DNA of 64,000 nucleotides, taken from NCBI GenBank assembly GCA_964475985.1, contig CAYYYP010000015.1, forward strand, positions 1 through 64,000, read 5' to 3'. Position 1 is the stretch's first letter. The number at the start of each line of letters is the position of its first letter. The DNA is from CAYYYP01 sp964475985. Lineage in GTDB: Bacteria > Bdellovibrionota > UBA1018 > CAYHWW01. The notes beneath the pieces were generated by a model, which was not told the DNA's origin, did not search any database, and saw only the letters and a list, made by a program, of their open reading frames with translations. A program made the translations under genes and the position numbers. Shown here piece after piece: positions 1 through 8,401 of this stretch.

Positions 1-1174
1 TGTTGAGGGGAGTGCGCAGTTCATTGGACATATTTGCAAGAAATTCAGATTTATACCGACTAGCCGCCTGCACTCGCTCTTGGGTTTTCTGAAGCTCGTC
101 ATTTCTTTCCTTTAGTTCATCTTTTTGGTTCGCGAGCGCCTTGGCTTGAGCCTCCAACTGCTCATTGGTTTGTTCCAGCTCTGCGCGCTGATTTTCCAGA
201 TGGGACTGAGCCTCCTTAAGGGCCCTTGTTTGCTCCTCTAGTTCTTCGTTAGAAACGCGCAGTTCCTCTTGCTGTGTTTGTAGTTCTTCGGTTTGCTTCT
301 GTGTTTCTTCAAGGAGTTGGGCTAATCGCTTCTGCCGTTTTGCCGAACGTAGAGATATCCCGATTTGTTCCGCAATAATTTGCAAAAACCGCAATGTGAG
401 CTCCGTGGGCGGCTCAAGAAATCCAAGTTCGATGACGGCATTGGGCGCACCATCGACGGTAGAAGGAAAAAGAATCAAGTGGCGAGGCTCAGCACTGCCT
501 AGACTTGAGTTGATGGGAAGGTATCCGGTGGGAACATTTTGTAGATGAACTAGCCTATTTTCAGAAAAAGTTTGGCCAACCAGACCTTCACCGATTTGAA
601 AACCGGTGGGCAAGCCAGTGATGTCCGGATTCTTCTCAAAGCTTTTATGTGCATAAGCCGCGCAGAGTTGAAGTGTCCCACTTTCCGTGCTGACGTAGAC
701 GGAACCCACGTGAGCATGGAGGTAATCCGCCAGGGCAACTAAAATATTCTGACCTAAAATTTCAAGCTTAAGTGCGCCCCTTAATTTTTCTGAGAGTTTG
801 GTCTGTCCTACGGATAACCACTGTTGTTCTTGCAATTCTATTTTAGAAAGCACAAAACTTCGGGCGATAAAACCCGTGATCCAAATGATGACAATGCCGA
901 ATAGTCGATTCAAAAGCAGGAAGGGACCGAATGACATGGAGCTGTCGACCGGAGATATGAAATAACCAATGACGATGAGTAGGGTGCCTAGGGCGGAAGC
1001 GGTGAGGGGTAAAAGCGGATTCCATAGAAACACCGAGAGCAGGCCTGGGCCGATGTAAAAAACCCATACCGCGACCCCCAATGGGGTTTGGGAGTCGGCG
1101 ATGAAAATCGCGAAGGCCGTTAAAAGCATGGCTAAAAGAATTTTAGGGTCGGAACTGCTCCAAAAACGTTTCAT
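1..1174 (-). CDS. Sensor histidine kinase, N-terminal part (runs off window)
   Basis: The reading frame opens at the ATG at 1174-1172 and is still open at base 1, so only about 391 residues are visible. In order I see several hydrophobic segments (about residues 10-95), a GAF-like region (about 120-270), a long Gln/Glu-rich coiled coil (about 285-375) and the start of a HisKA dimerisation domain. The H-box reads MSNELRTPLN. The usual motif is MSHELRTPLN, so the phospho-accepting His is replaced by Asn (codon AAT at bases 25-23). The rest of the H-box is intact. By architecture it is a membrane-anchored sensor kinase, perhaps a hybrid kinase. Without the His it could not autophosphorylate in the normal way. 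The catalytic domain lies outside the window, so its state is unknown. Confidence 0.85.
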   Translation of the reverse strand, partial: MKRFWSSSDPKILLAMLLTAFAIFIADSQTPLGVAVWVFYIGPGLLSVFLWNPLLPLTASALGTLLIVIGYFISPVDSSMSFGPFLLLNRLFGIVIIWITGFIARSFVLSKIELQEQQWLSVGQTKLSEKLRGALKLEILGQNILVALADYLHAHVGSVYVSTESGTLQLCAAYAHKSFEKNPDITGLPTGFQIGEGLVGQTFSENRLVHLQNVPTGYLPINSSLGSAEPRHLILFPSTVDGAPNAVIELGFLEPPTELTLRFLQIIAEQIGISLRSAKRQKRLAQLLEETQKQTEELQTQQEELRVSNEELEEQTRALKEAQSHLENQRAELEQTNEQLEAQAKALANQKDELKERNDELQKTQERVQAASRYKSEFLANMSNELRTPLN

Positions 1175-1266
1175 ATTTATACTTTAGGGCATACCAGAAA
1201 GATTCTTGCCCGGGAACCCATAAGCCCCTATATTTAAGGGAATTTTCCGGCCTTTTATGGTAAGAA

Positions 1267-1707
1267 ATGGTTATGGAAAATCAAATTGACCCTTCCCTTA
1301 AAACTCTTGAAGAGAAATATGAACCTTCCTTTATGGACACCGATAAGGACGGCGCTAAGGATACTGAGTCAAAAAATTCAGAGGGCTCATCCGTTCTGAA
1401 GGATTTTGCAAAAACTAGTACGGCTGCAAAATTAGGCGGTACCGTAATCGGCGCTTCTGGCTTTATGAAACGCGTGCTTGGTGAATTGGTTCAGGATCCT
1501 GAACTTAAAATCGAAGGTGAAAAACAGGAACTTAAAGGCAAACTTTATAAGTTAGTAGGCCTCTTTCGTGAAGCCAAGGAAGACGTTGTAAAAAAAGTCC
1601 AAGAGACTAAATCAGAAGCAAAAAAAATTGTGGTGAAACACAGCGCTAATTTTTTGACGGGTACAACTAACCTCATTGAGGACTTTAGGGACTTGCTGAA
1701 AAAATAA
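1267..1707 (+). CDS. Small CsbD-like hypothetical protein
   Basis: A 146-residue, highly charged protein without signal peptide or membrane segment. Residues about 65-105 (LGELVQDPELKIEGEKQELK and what follows) have the Gly-Lys/Glu spacing of CsbD-type stress proteins. The C-terminal third is Lys/Glu-rich and probably a helical coiled coil. CsbD proteins are small, general-stress-induced and of unknown biochemical role; assignment here is by pattern only. Two ATGs lie two codons apart (1267 and 1273), and neither has a convincing Shine-Dalgarno sequence. It is divergent from the kinase at the left edge and converges on dnaE2, so it is probably monocistronic. Confidence 0.6.
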   Translation: MVMENQIDPSLKTLEEKYEPSFMDTDKDGAKDTESKNSEGSSVLKDFAKTSTAAKLGGTVIGASGFMKRVLGELVQDPELKIEGEKQELKGKLYKLVGLFREAKEDVVKKVQETKSEAKKIVVKHSANFLTGTTNLIEDFRDLLKK

Positions 1708-1734
1708 TCTGACGAAATAAAATGTATTCGTGCT

Positions 1735-2859
1735 TTAGCTTAGGGGCGAGCCAAAATTACGATTAGTGCTTCCGGTGCTGATGGATTTGGTTCGCCTCCG
1801 ATTTGTTTGGCTGATTTGGTCTGAGTTGTTTGCGCGAAATGAAAGTACTTTCTGCACAAGAATGGAAATGCCGGTTCCGGTGCGTTGGATCTTTCCCTGG
1901 ATATTCAGAAAACGGTGGTTGCGGATCACTCCCTCAAACCGTTCATAAGTTTCTTTTTTCAAAATGAAATCCAATGATCCTACTTCATCTTCAAGCGTAA
2001 GAAACGCTACGCCCTTAGCGGTGGGGGGCCTTTGCAGAACCGTAAGAATTCCCGCAAACTCAGTGGGCTGTCCGTGGCGTAAAGTTTTAGTCTGAGCACT
2101 GTTAAGTTTAGGTAAGCTTGGGCAAGTTTTGCGTAACGCTGCCATGGCATTGCCGTGAATGGAATAACCTAGGGCTTTGTAGTCTGCAGAAATTTCTTCA
2201 AAAAGCGTCATCTCCTTAAATAGATCATTTTTGAAATTCGTCGCTGAGTCCTTTGTAAAAAGCGAAAGTTGCGCTGGGCAAGACTTAGATTTTTTCCCCA
2301 GTAGGCTTTGAACTTTTAGCGATTCCCATAGCGTGTGACGTTGATCCTGACCAAACTCCGCAAAAACATTGGCCATGGCCATAAGCTCAATAACGTTCCT
2401 AGAAAAACGAGTGCGATGCATGAAGTCCTGCAGGCCGGAAAATGGGGCTTTTTTCCGCTCTACCTCAATGGACTGGAAATGCGAGTTTAGTTCAGCTGCA
2501 GAAATTTTGGTGGAATAATCCTTCTCTTGAAGTTCACGTTCATTCCCGGCAGACATCCATTGAATATCACTTTGCCGGATTTGCCTTACGTTACGGAATC
2601 CCATGCGTACGGTGCGGGAGCCTTCCATTTTTGCATCCCAGTCCGAAAGATTAGGGTGAATGGGGCGCACGATCACGCCATTGCGCTTGGCCTCATTGAT
2701 TAGAGTATCAATGGCGTAAAAACCCATAGGCTGAGAGTTAATGAGGGCACATAAAAATTCAGCGGGGTGATGTTTTTTTAAGTACGCAGAAGTGTAGGCG
2801 ATGTGCGCAAAGGAAGCGGCATGGGATTCCGGAAAACCATAGTGGGCATAACCTTTCAT
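1735..2859 (-). CDS. dnaE2: DnaE2 error-prone polymerase, C-terminal part (downstream of in-frame TAG)
   Basis: This 374-residue frame continues the upstream dnaE2 fragment in the same phase. It starts at an ATG that directly follows the TAG stop (TAGATG). Its first residues, MKGYAHYGFPESHAASFA, are the conserved DnaE core that normally follows 'ELFxQ', so Gln (CAG) was probably the ancestral codon at the stop. It carries the fingers/helix-hairpin-helix region (about residues 40-190) and a C-terminal OB fold (about 265-345), and ends where DnaE2 proteins end. Both parts plus the stop codon make 1070 positions, the usual DnaE2 length. It could be made by reinitiation at the abutting ATG, as part of a read-through product, or not at all. 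I see no strong Shine-Dalgarno sequence before the ATG. Confidence 0.85.
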   Translation of the reverse strand: MKGYAHYGFPESHAASFAHIAYTSAYLKKHHPAEFLCALINSQPMGFYAIDTLINEAKRNGVIVRPIHPNLSDWDAKMEGSRTVRMGFRNVRQIRQSDIQWMSAGNERELQEKDYSTKISAAELNSHFQSIEVERKKAPFSGLQDFMHRTRFSRNVIELMAMANVFAEFGQDQRHTLWESLKVQSLLGKKSKSCPAQLSLFTKDSATNFKNDLFKEMTLFEEISADYKALGYSIHGNAMAALRKTCPSLPKLNSAQTKTLRHGQPTEFAGILTVLQRPPTAKGVAFLTLEDEVGSLDFILKKETYERFEGVIRNHRFLNIQGKIQRTGTGISILVQKVLSFRANNSDQISQTNRRRTKSISTGSTNRNFGSPLS

Positions 2860-4947
2860 CTAATTAAAAAGTTCAAGGGCCCACGCTTTGGGAGTGCCAC
2901 TTTTAATCAGCCCATCATAAAGTTTTTGACCTACTTCCTCAACACTCTTTGCCGAGCGCCAAGCGGCGATGGCACGTCTTAATTCATCCGCTTGGCCCGG
3001 TGTAAAACCTGCCTTAAGAATTGCGACTTTCATGATTTGTTCCTGAAAAATAGGAATGCCGTAGGTTCGACCAAGGGCTGGCTCAAGGGCCGGATCGGGT
3101 AGAATGTAAGCGTGCCCTCGCCTAGAAGCTTCCCGACGTTTTAAAAAGGGATTGATCATTTCCCCCATATTGGGGCCCGGGCGTACGATGGCGACTTGCA
3201 CCACAAGATCATAAAAAGTTCTTGGCAAAGTACGTGGCAACATGGATTTTTGCGCCCGCGATTCAATTTGAAAACAGCCTTCCGTCTCGGCCCGGCAAAT
3301 CATGTCATAGGTTGCGGGGTCCTCTGGTGGGATGTCCCGCCAATTCAATTTTAAATATTTAAAACATTTATTCAGCGCCGTAAGGAATCCCAGGGCTAGG
3401 ATGTCAAGCTTGAGCAGGCCCACGGTATCTAAATCATTTTTATCCCATTGGATGATAGTGCGGTCTTCCATGCGGGCAGGCTCAATGGGAACAGTTTGGG
3501 CTAAGGGACTTTGGGAGAGGGTGAATCCGCCGGAGTGGATGGAGAGGTGTCTAGGAAATTCATGAAGTTCACTGGCCAAGGCTTCGATCATGCCGCGCCT
3601 TTCCTTAAGCGGGCCTGCGATTTGATCAAAGTCCCTTGCTAGGGCACCAGCCGATAAGGTGCCTACGTTTATCCCAAAGGCTTTGCTCAGTTCCAGGAAT
3701 GAACTTTTTTTCTTGTAAGTGCGCACGGCGCAAACCATGGCGGCGCGATCCCTGCCGTAGCGCCGGTAAATATATTGTATGATTTCTTCCCGGCGCTCAT
3801 GTTCAAAGTCCACGTCAATATCGGGGGGCTCGCTGCGCTCTTCACTCATGAACCTTTCAAAAAGAAGGTTCATGCGCACGGGGTCGATGGCGGTAATGCC
3901 CAGACAATAACAAACGATGGAGTTGGCGGCAGAACCCCGGCCTTGGCAAAGAATACCTTGGGACTTGGAAAATTCCACGATGTCAAAAATCGTTAAAAAA
4001 TAACTCGCGTAATTTTTTTTGGCGATCATTTTGAGTTCTTTTTGAATTTGTTGGTGCACGGCCTCCGAAATGATGCCTTGGTAAATAGCCAGGGCGCCCT
4101 GAATCACATTTTCTTCAAGGTAACTTTGGGTGGTATGACCCTTAGGTATCCACTCCAGCGGGTAAACGTAGTTTAGTTCGGAAAGCTTAAAGGTGCAGCG
4201 CTCAGCGATTTCTAAACTATTCTCTAGCGCCGACGGAAGGTCTGCGAAAAGAGCGCGCATCTGCTCGCCTGATTTCAAATAACGCTCGTTGTTCTTAAAA
4301 ACTTTTTTCCCGGCCGTTTTTAAAGTAACGCCTTCCCGGATACAGGTTAGGCAATCTTGGAGCTTTTTACGGGAAGGATGGTGATAGTGGACGTCATTGG
4401 TGGCTACAATGGGAATGCCGTAGTGACGACTAACTTTTTGCGCATGGGTACTACGCGCTTCATCTAACCCATCAAGGTACCGACAAAGCGGGAGGTAAAG
4501 CTCAGCGCCAAAATAATCCTTGAGCTCAGAGATGCGAGTGAATTCTTGGAGATCAGGTAAAGCCATGAGCCCAGAAGGATTGGTGCCTACTTCAGTCTTT
4601 TGCAGCCAAGCTAAGAGTTCATGAAAAGAAAGTTTTCCCTCTCCCTTCTCTTTGCCAGCATGAAGCGCCGTAATGATTTCGCAAAGCCTTCCGTAACCCT
4701 CACGATTTTTTGCTAAGAGCGTAAGGGGCGGGTGATCGGCCAAGGTGAGTTCGGCGCCGATGATAAGTTTAAGGTCCGGAAAATTTTTTAACGCTTCATG
4801 GGCCCGGGGGATGCCATAAACGCCATTGATGTCCGTGATGCCAATTGCCGGCATTTTAAGTTCATGGGCGCGCTGGATGTAATCCCGGGTGTCGGATGCG
4901 CCTTTTAAGAATGAAAAATTGGATTTGCATTTGAGTTCAACAAACAT
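2860..4947 (-). CDS. dnaE2: DnaE2 (ImuC) error-prone DNA polymerase III alpha, N-terminal part
   Basis: The 695-residue N-terminal part of the SOS-induced C-family polymerase that performs translesion synthesis with ImuA and ImuB. The PHP domain (about residues 1-200) has lost metal ligands: the usual HxH is KCK and the later TDxxG motif reads TDING. Such decay is common in DnaE2. The palm retains its catalytic aspartates in PDIDVDF (D376, D378, D380) and in LKLDILALG (D515). The frame stops at TAG (2862-2860) inside the conserved 'ELFNxMKGY' segment, so the fragment alone lacks the end of the polymerase core and the OB fold. It starts 8 bases after imuB, in the same operon. Confidence 0.88.
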   Translation of the reverse strand: MFVELKCKSNFSFLKGASDTRDYIQRAHELKMPAIGITDINGVYGIPRAHEALKNFPDLKLIIGAELTLADHPPLTLLAKNREGYGRLCEIITALHAGKEKGEGKLSFHELLAWLQKTEVGTNPSGLMALPDLQEFTRISELKDYFGAELYLPLCRYLDGLDEARSTHAQKVSRHYGIPIVATNDVHYHHPSRKKLQDCLTCIREGVTLKTAGKKVFKNNERYLKSGEQMRALFADLPSALENSLEIAERCTFKLSELNYVYPLEWIPKGHTTQSYLEENVIQGALAIYQGIISEAVHQQIQKELKMIAKKNYASYFLTIFDIVEFSKSQGILCQGRGSAANSIVCYCLGITAIDPVRMNLLFERFMSEERSEPPDIDVDFEHERREEIIQYIYRRYGRDRAAMVCAVRTYKKKSSFLELSKAFGINVGTLSAGALARDFDQIAGPLKERRGMIEALASELHEFPRHLSIHSGGFTLSQSPLAQTVPIEPARMEDRTIIQWDKNDLDTVGLLKLDILALGFLTALNKCFKYLKLNWRDIPPEDPATYDMICRAETEGCFQIESRAQKSMLPRTLPRTFYDLVVQVAIVRPGPNMGEMINPFLKRREASRRGHAYILPDPALEPALGRTYGIPIFQEQIMKVAILKAGFTPGQADELRRAIAAWRSAKSVEEVGQKLYDGLIKSGTPKAWALELFN

Positions 4948-4955
4948 TTTTAAGC

Positions 4956-6254
4956 CTACTCAAAATATCCATGTAAAAAATAATCGTGGTTTTTATCCTT
5001 AAAAACCCAGACGGCTGGCTTGCCCTCAAGATCCATCCGGAAATAACTCCGATCAAATTCAAACGTCTGCATTTCCAGCCAATGCGTTTCGATTCTTTCT
5101 ACGGTTGAGCACTTAACCACCCGGTATTTCCGATTGCGGATGAAAATAAAGCCAGGGCCCAAGTCAATTTTTTCAGGCTTCTTTAAAAGACGGGTAGGCC
5201 TTAACGGAATGTAATCTTTTAAGTCGGGGGTGGTCTTATTCAGCGTCACGGCGCGTGACCAACTCCGCTCGGGGATGGCTTCATCATGAATTTGAGCCTT
5301 AAATACATTTTGTTTGCCAGCGCTTTCCGCTAGCTGGGCAAAGAGGGCCGAGAAGTCTTCCTCCGTTTTAGAATGACCCTGGTAAAGCAGCCTTTGGGCT
5401 TGGTAACCAGGCACCGCCTCAAGAATTTCCAAGCTCATGCCCTGAACCCCCGACTCAAAGGGCACGGTGCGTAGATCCGCCTCCAGACGTTCACGTAAAA
5501 TCGGTAAGGTGCCTTGGGCCGTGGATTGCGGCAAAACAAAGTCAAATTGCCATTTGCGTAAAGGTTTTTTTACGGTGGAAAATTTCTCCAGCCGAAAAAT
5601 AATTTCTAGGCGCACGGCCCGCAGGCCGCGCCCCCAAAGCCTAGCAAAAGCGCGATCAAGCAAAGGCTTGAGATAAAAAAGCAAAGGTTCTAGTGAAAAA
5701 CATTCTTCATGGTCAAAAAGATCCGTGGCTTCAAGAATTTTTTCTATCGGCTTCCAGTAGGGCCATTCCACTTCCAGGCCATTTAAGATGTGGCTTTGGG
5801 TGAGTAAGCCTAACGCACCAAATCGTGATGCTAATTGTGAAGTAGGAATCTTTAGAAAATCATAAATGCAGCGTAGTCCCATTTGTTCCAGCTGTTTGAT
5901 CATCTCTTCGGTTTTTTTTAGGGAATCTAAATCGGCCCCGAAGGGATCCCGGTATTCATGAAGGGAGGTGAGCGGAATTTCTTTTAGGTCAAGGCTTCCG
6001 TAGCGCGTAAGAATCAGAGCGTCTAAAAGCGTTTCTGCTAAAGCCATTTTTGCTTTAAGTTTAAATCGCTTCAGTAGAACTTGAAGTCGAAGCAAAAAAG
6101 TTTTTTCATCGTAGAGAGTTTTGCATTTTCCGATTTCAATAAAAACGCTACCGGAACGCTTTAAACAAATTTGGGGGCTAAACCGTAGGCAAGCTTCCGC
6201 AAAGGGTACTAAACTTTCCGGCGGATTTATGACCATGATCGCAGCGACCCTCAT
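4956..6254 (-). CDS. imuB: ImuB, inactive Y-family polymerase-like mutasome subunit, N-terminally shortened
   Basis: The 432-residue protein is the Y-family-like adaptor that connects ImuA and DnaE2 to the sliding clamp. The 'FAEACLRFSPQI' and 'FIEIGKCKTLY' segments match ImuB, followed by helix-hairpin-helix (about residues 130-165) and little-finger regions. ImuB proteins normally have some 60-100 residues before 'LAEACLRFSP' that form the start of the palm. Here only about 15 residues precede it, and the start overlaps the imuA stop by four bases (ATGA), so no longer form is possible without frameshifting. ImuB is catalytically inactive in characterised systems, so an adaptor role could survive. 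Which clamp-binding motif it uses was not determined. Confidence 0.85.
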   Translation of the reverse strand: MRVAAIMVINPPESLVPFAEACLRFSPQICLKRSGSVFIEIGKCKTLYDEKTFLLRLQVLLKRFKLKAKMALAETLLDALILTRYGSLDLKEIPLTSLHEYRDPFGADLDSLKKTEEMIKQLEQMGLRCIYDFLKIPTSQLASRFGALGLLTQSHILNGLEVEWPYWKPIEKILEATDLFDHEECFSLEPLLFYLKPLLDRAFARLWGRGLRAVRLEIIFRLEKFSTVKKPLRKWQFDFVLPQSTAQGTLPILRERLEADLRTVPFESGVQGMSLEILEAVPGYQAQRLLYQGHSKTEEDFSALFAQLAESAGKQNVFKAQIHDEAIPERSWSRAVTLNKTTPDLKDYIPLRPTRLLKKPEKIDLGPGFIFIRNRKYRVVKCSTVERIETHWLEMQTFEFDRSYFRMDLEGKPAVWVFKDKNHDYFLHGYFE

Positions 6255-6808
6255 GCCCGCACCGCAGCGATTTTAGTTTTGTTTCTTTTCAGAAAAATTT
6301 CAAAACCTGGGTGAGATAACGATCGATGCACTTCAAATTGCAAAGAAATCGGCCATGCGGAGCTTAGGGCCTGGGTGAGCAGAAATACGGTGGCGTTGGA
6401 TTTCTCCGCTAGCAGTTGTAGTGCCTTTAAGGTTTTTTCATCTTGGAAAATGCTAGGGGTTACGACGCAGGGAAAAACTTGGCTTCGTAAAACTTTACGC
6501 ACTACGGAAAAAACCTGTGATCCTGCTTCAACAAAAAGCATTTGATCCATATTGAGTCCCCTTTGGTAGAGGGCCGTGGGTAGCAAGGAAAATTCAGGTT
6601 CCGTCCAAAAGGTCTTAAGGGAAGGGTTTTCTCCTAAAAATGAAATTAACCATTCCACTTTAGAAGTTCCGGCGATTTCCACCAAGGCTCCTTGGGGAAT
6701 CAAAAAAGAAAGGCTCGAGCAGGAATAGCCCTGGCGCAAAAGGTGGTTTTCCTTTTGGGCAATGAAAGCTTTCAGTTCATGAAGGGTCGCAAAGGAAGGT
6801 TTTGCCAT
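6251..6808 (-). CDS. imuA: ImuA, RecA/SulA-like mutasome protein
   Basis: The 185-residue protein lies between lexA and imuB, where ImuA is expected. It is a RecA-fold relative that has lost ATPase motifs. The segment 'GALVEIAGTSKVEWLISFLG' corresponds to the Walker A region of RecA-like proteins but lacks the GxxxxGKT sequence, and the 'MDQMLFVEAGS' strand is typical of ImuA. In known systems ImuA helps recruit ImuB and DnaE2 to RecA-coated DNA. The ATG lies 3 bases after the lexA stop, and the stop overlaps imuB by 4 bases, so translation of the cassette is probably coupled. Assignment rests on order plus weak fold signature. Confidence 0.82.
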   Translation of the reverse strand: MAKPSFATLHELKAFIAQKENHLLRQGYSCSSLSFLIPQGALVEIAGTSKVEWLISFLGENPSLKTFWTEPEFSLLPTALYQRGLNMDQMLFVEAGSQVFSVVRKVLRSQVFPCVVTPSIFQDEKTLKALQLLAEKSNATVFLLTQALSSAWPISLQFEVHRSLSHPGFEIFLKRNKTKIAAVRA

Positions 6809-6811
6809 GCA

Positions 6812-7453
6812 TCACCCACTTGCTTTCCTCAATACGCCAGAAAAAATGCCCGCAATGCGAAAATCATGGTGAGAGGCAATTTCCATGGAACTTAAGTTTA
6901 CGTTTGCGGGGTGCAACCAAATGCGATCTTTCTTTTTTTCAAACCTTTTGAGGGTTGCTTCCTGATCAATGATTGCGACTACGCGTTCACCATTTTGCGC
7001 AGAATGCGTTTGCCTCACCAGAATGAAATCGCCATCCTCGATATGATCTTCAATCATGGAATCGCCTTGGACTTGCAACACAAAATAAGTCGCTCGGGGT
7101 TTCATCATCCATGCGGGAACTTCAATGGTGCGCCGCTGTTCAATGGCTTCAATGGGCCTGCCCGCGGCTACGATGCCCAATAAAGGCAAGGAAACTAAAG
7201 TGCTTGGGTTTGATTCCGCAGCGGTCACCACTAAACCCTTTCCATTTTTCAAAGTGCTTTCCACTCTTCCATTTTGAAGAAGTTTTTTTAAAGAAAACTG
7301 CACGGAATAAAGGTGTTTTCCCAAGGCTTTAGCGATTTGATTTTGGCTGGGCGAAAGCCCTTCCCGCAATAAAAAGCTGGCAATGAAGTTTTCTACTTCC
7401 AGATCAAATGCATTTAAGGCCGGCCGCGGAGGTGTTTTTTTAGGGGAACCCAT
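6812..7453 (-). CDS. lexA: LexA SOS repressor
   Basis: The 213-residue LexA/S24 protein has an N-terminal winged-helix region (about residues 15-75) and a C-terminal self-cleaving domain. The scissile bond is A97-G98 in IVAAGRP. The catalytic dyad is S132 (GDSM) and K169 (ATLKRF). RecA filaments on damaged DNA trigger cleavage and derepression. It heads lexA-imuA-imuB-dnaE2, so it very probably regulates itself and the mutasome. The recognition helix is unlike that of E. coli LexA, so a different operator is expected. A candidate inverted repeat lies 38 bases upstream of the start. Confidence 0.93.
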   Translation of the reverse strand: MGSPKKTPPRPALNAFDLEVENFIASFLLREGLSPSQNQIAKALGKHLYSVQFSLKKLLQNGRVESTLKNGKGLVVTAAESNPSTLVSLPLLGIVAAGRPIEAIEQRRTIEVPAWMMKPRATYFVLQVQGDSMIEDHIEDGDFILVRQTHSAQNGERVVAIIDQEATLKRFEKKKDRIWLHPANVNLSSMEIASHHDFRIAGIFSGVLRKASG

Positions 7454-7491
7454 GGCCTGCTTATAGTTGGTTGTTTGTTGGTGGTCTACAA

Positions 7492-7510
7492 ACTAAAATA
7501 GTCTAGTATA
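7492..7510 (-). promoter_or_regulatory. Candidate lexA operator and -10 box
   Basis: Read on the minus strand, TATACT (7510-7505) resembles a -10 box. It is followed two bases later by the perfect inverted repeat ACTA-TTT-TAGT (7502-7492), placed where the transcription start should fall. This is a sensible place for autorepression by LexA. No good -35 box is seen. The repeat is short (4+4 around 3), so chance is possible. Confidence 0.4.
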
Positions 7511-7556
7511 AGATTCCTTAATTGATGCCGCCTTAAGAATCTGCTCAGCTATTTTT

Positions 7557-7997
7557 ATGAATACTTTAAGCACCTTAGTGAATCGAAATATTTTCTATCC
7601 CTTTTGTGCCCAAGCCTTGCTCTGTTTCATCGTTTTGCACGTGCTTTTCCTTCAGAGACTTAAGGCTATGCAAAAAAACCGAGTGCATATTGAGCGGCTT
7701 TCCCAAAACAAAACCTACGGAGAGGTGTTTCAAGAATGTGAAAACACTTCCGATAACTTCGAAAATCTTTTTGAAGTCCCCGTGCTGTTTTTTATACTTA
7801 TCCTTGCGGTGTACGTGACCAATGCCGTGGATGAGTTCTATATAGGTGCAGCCTGGGCCTAAGTTGTATTGCGGGCCTTTCACAGCCTCATTCACTGCAC
7901 CTATAATAAAATCATGCATAGATTTGTGGCATTTGCTTTAAGCACAACTCTTTTGCTCGCGATGTGGTTAAGGTTTTTTTATCAGATTTTAAGTTAA
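7557..7997 (+). pseudogene. MAPEG-family membrane protein interrupted by in-frame TAA
   Basis: The first 101 codons give a MAPEG-like membrane protein with an N-terminal hydrophobic helix, the family segment NLFEVPVLFFILILAVYVTN, then VDEFYIGAAWA and a TAA at 7860-7862. The same frame continues for 44 codons to the TAA at 7995-7997 and encodes VVLRAFHSLIHCTYNKIMHR plus a last hydrophobic helix. That is the conserved second half of the family (typically AWxFVALRVLHSxIHCTYNxVMHRF). The stop sits at a position where family members have Tyr or Phe, so TAT/TAC to TAA is the simplest origin. MAPEG proteins are eicosanoid- and glutathione-metabolism-like membrane proteins; bacterial roles are mostly unknown. 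The extended 3' end overlaps the convergent response-regulator gene by 4 bases. Confidence 0.8.
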
Positions 7998-8383
7998 GCT
8001 TGGGGAGGGGGGCCGCAATGCTCCCTCACTTTGCTAAGAAGTGGACCTAGGGCAATAGGTTTCATAATGCTGCCAGCCGTCTCAAGGGGAGTAGGGTCCT
8101 CTAAACTTTGAGTGGCCTCCACTGCGGAGATGACTACGACGTGGTGGGACTCAAGTACGGCATTGGATTTTTGCGCATCCAAAAATTCCCAGCCGCTCAT
8201 TACGGGCATCATGAGGTCCAGGAGAATCAAAGACGGACTTGGCAATTCTTTAAGTTTTTGAAGGGCAATTTTTCCGTTCTTAGCGGTCTCTACGATATAG
8301 CCTTCATTTTTTAGCGTATCTTCAAGGGTTTCGCGGATATCGTCATTATCCTCGGCAATCAAAATACTTTTGCACTTTTCCAT
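7994..8383 (-). CDS. Single-domain response regulator (CheY-like)
   Basis: The 129-residue receiver domain has no output domain. The acidic pair is E11/D12, the phospho-acceptor is D56 (LILLDLMMP), the conserved Ser is in 'VVISA' and the Lys in 'SIMKPIAL'. It is the last gene of the leftward two-component cluster, 18 bases after the hybrid kinase, and likely receives phosphate from one of those kinases. The 3' end converges on the broken MAPEG gene. Confidence 0.9.
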   Translation of the reverse strand: MEKCKSILIAEDNDDIRETLEDTLKNEGYIVETAKNGKIALQKLKELPSPSLILLDLMMPVMSGWEFLDAQKSNAVLESHHVVVISAVEATQSLEDPTPLETAGSIMKPIALGPLLSKVREHCGPPPQA

Positions 8384-8401
8384 TTTAAATCTCCTTTCTT
8401 A

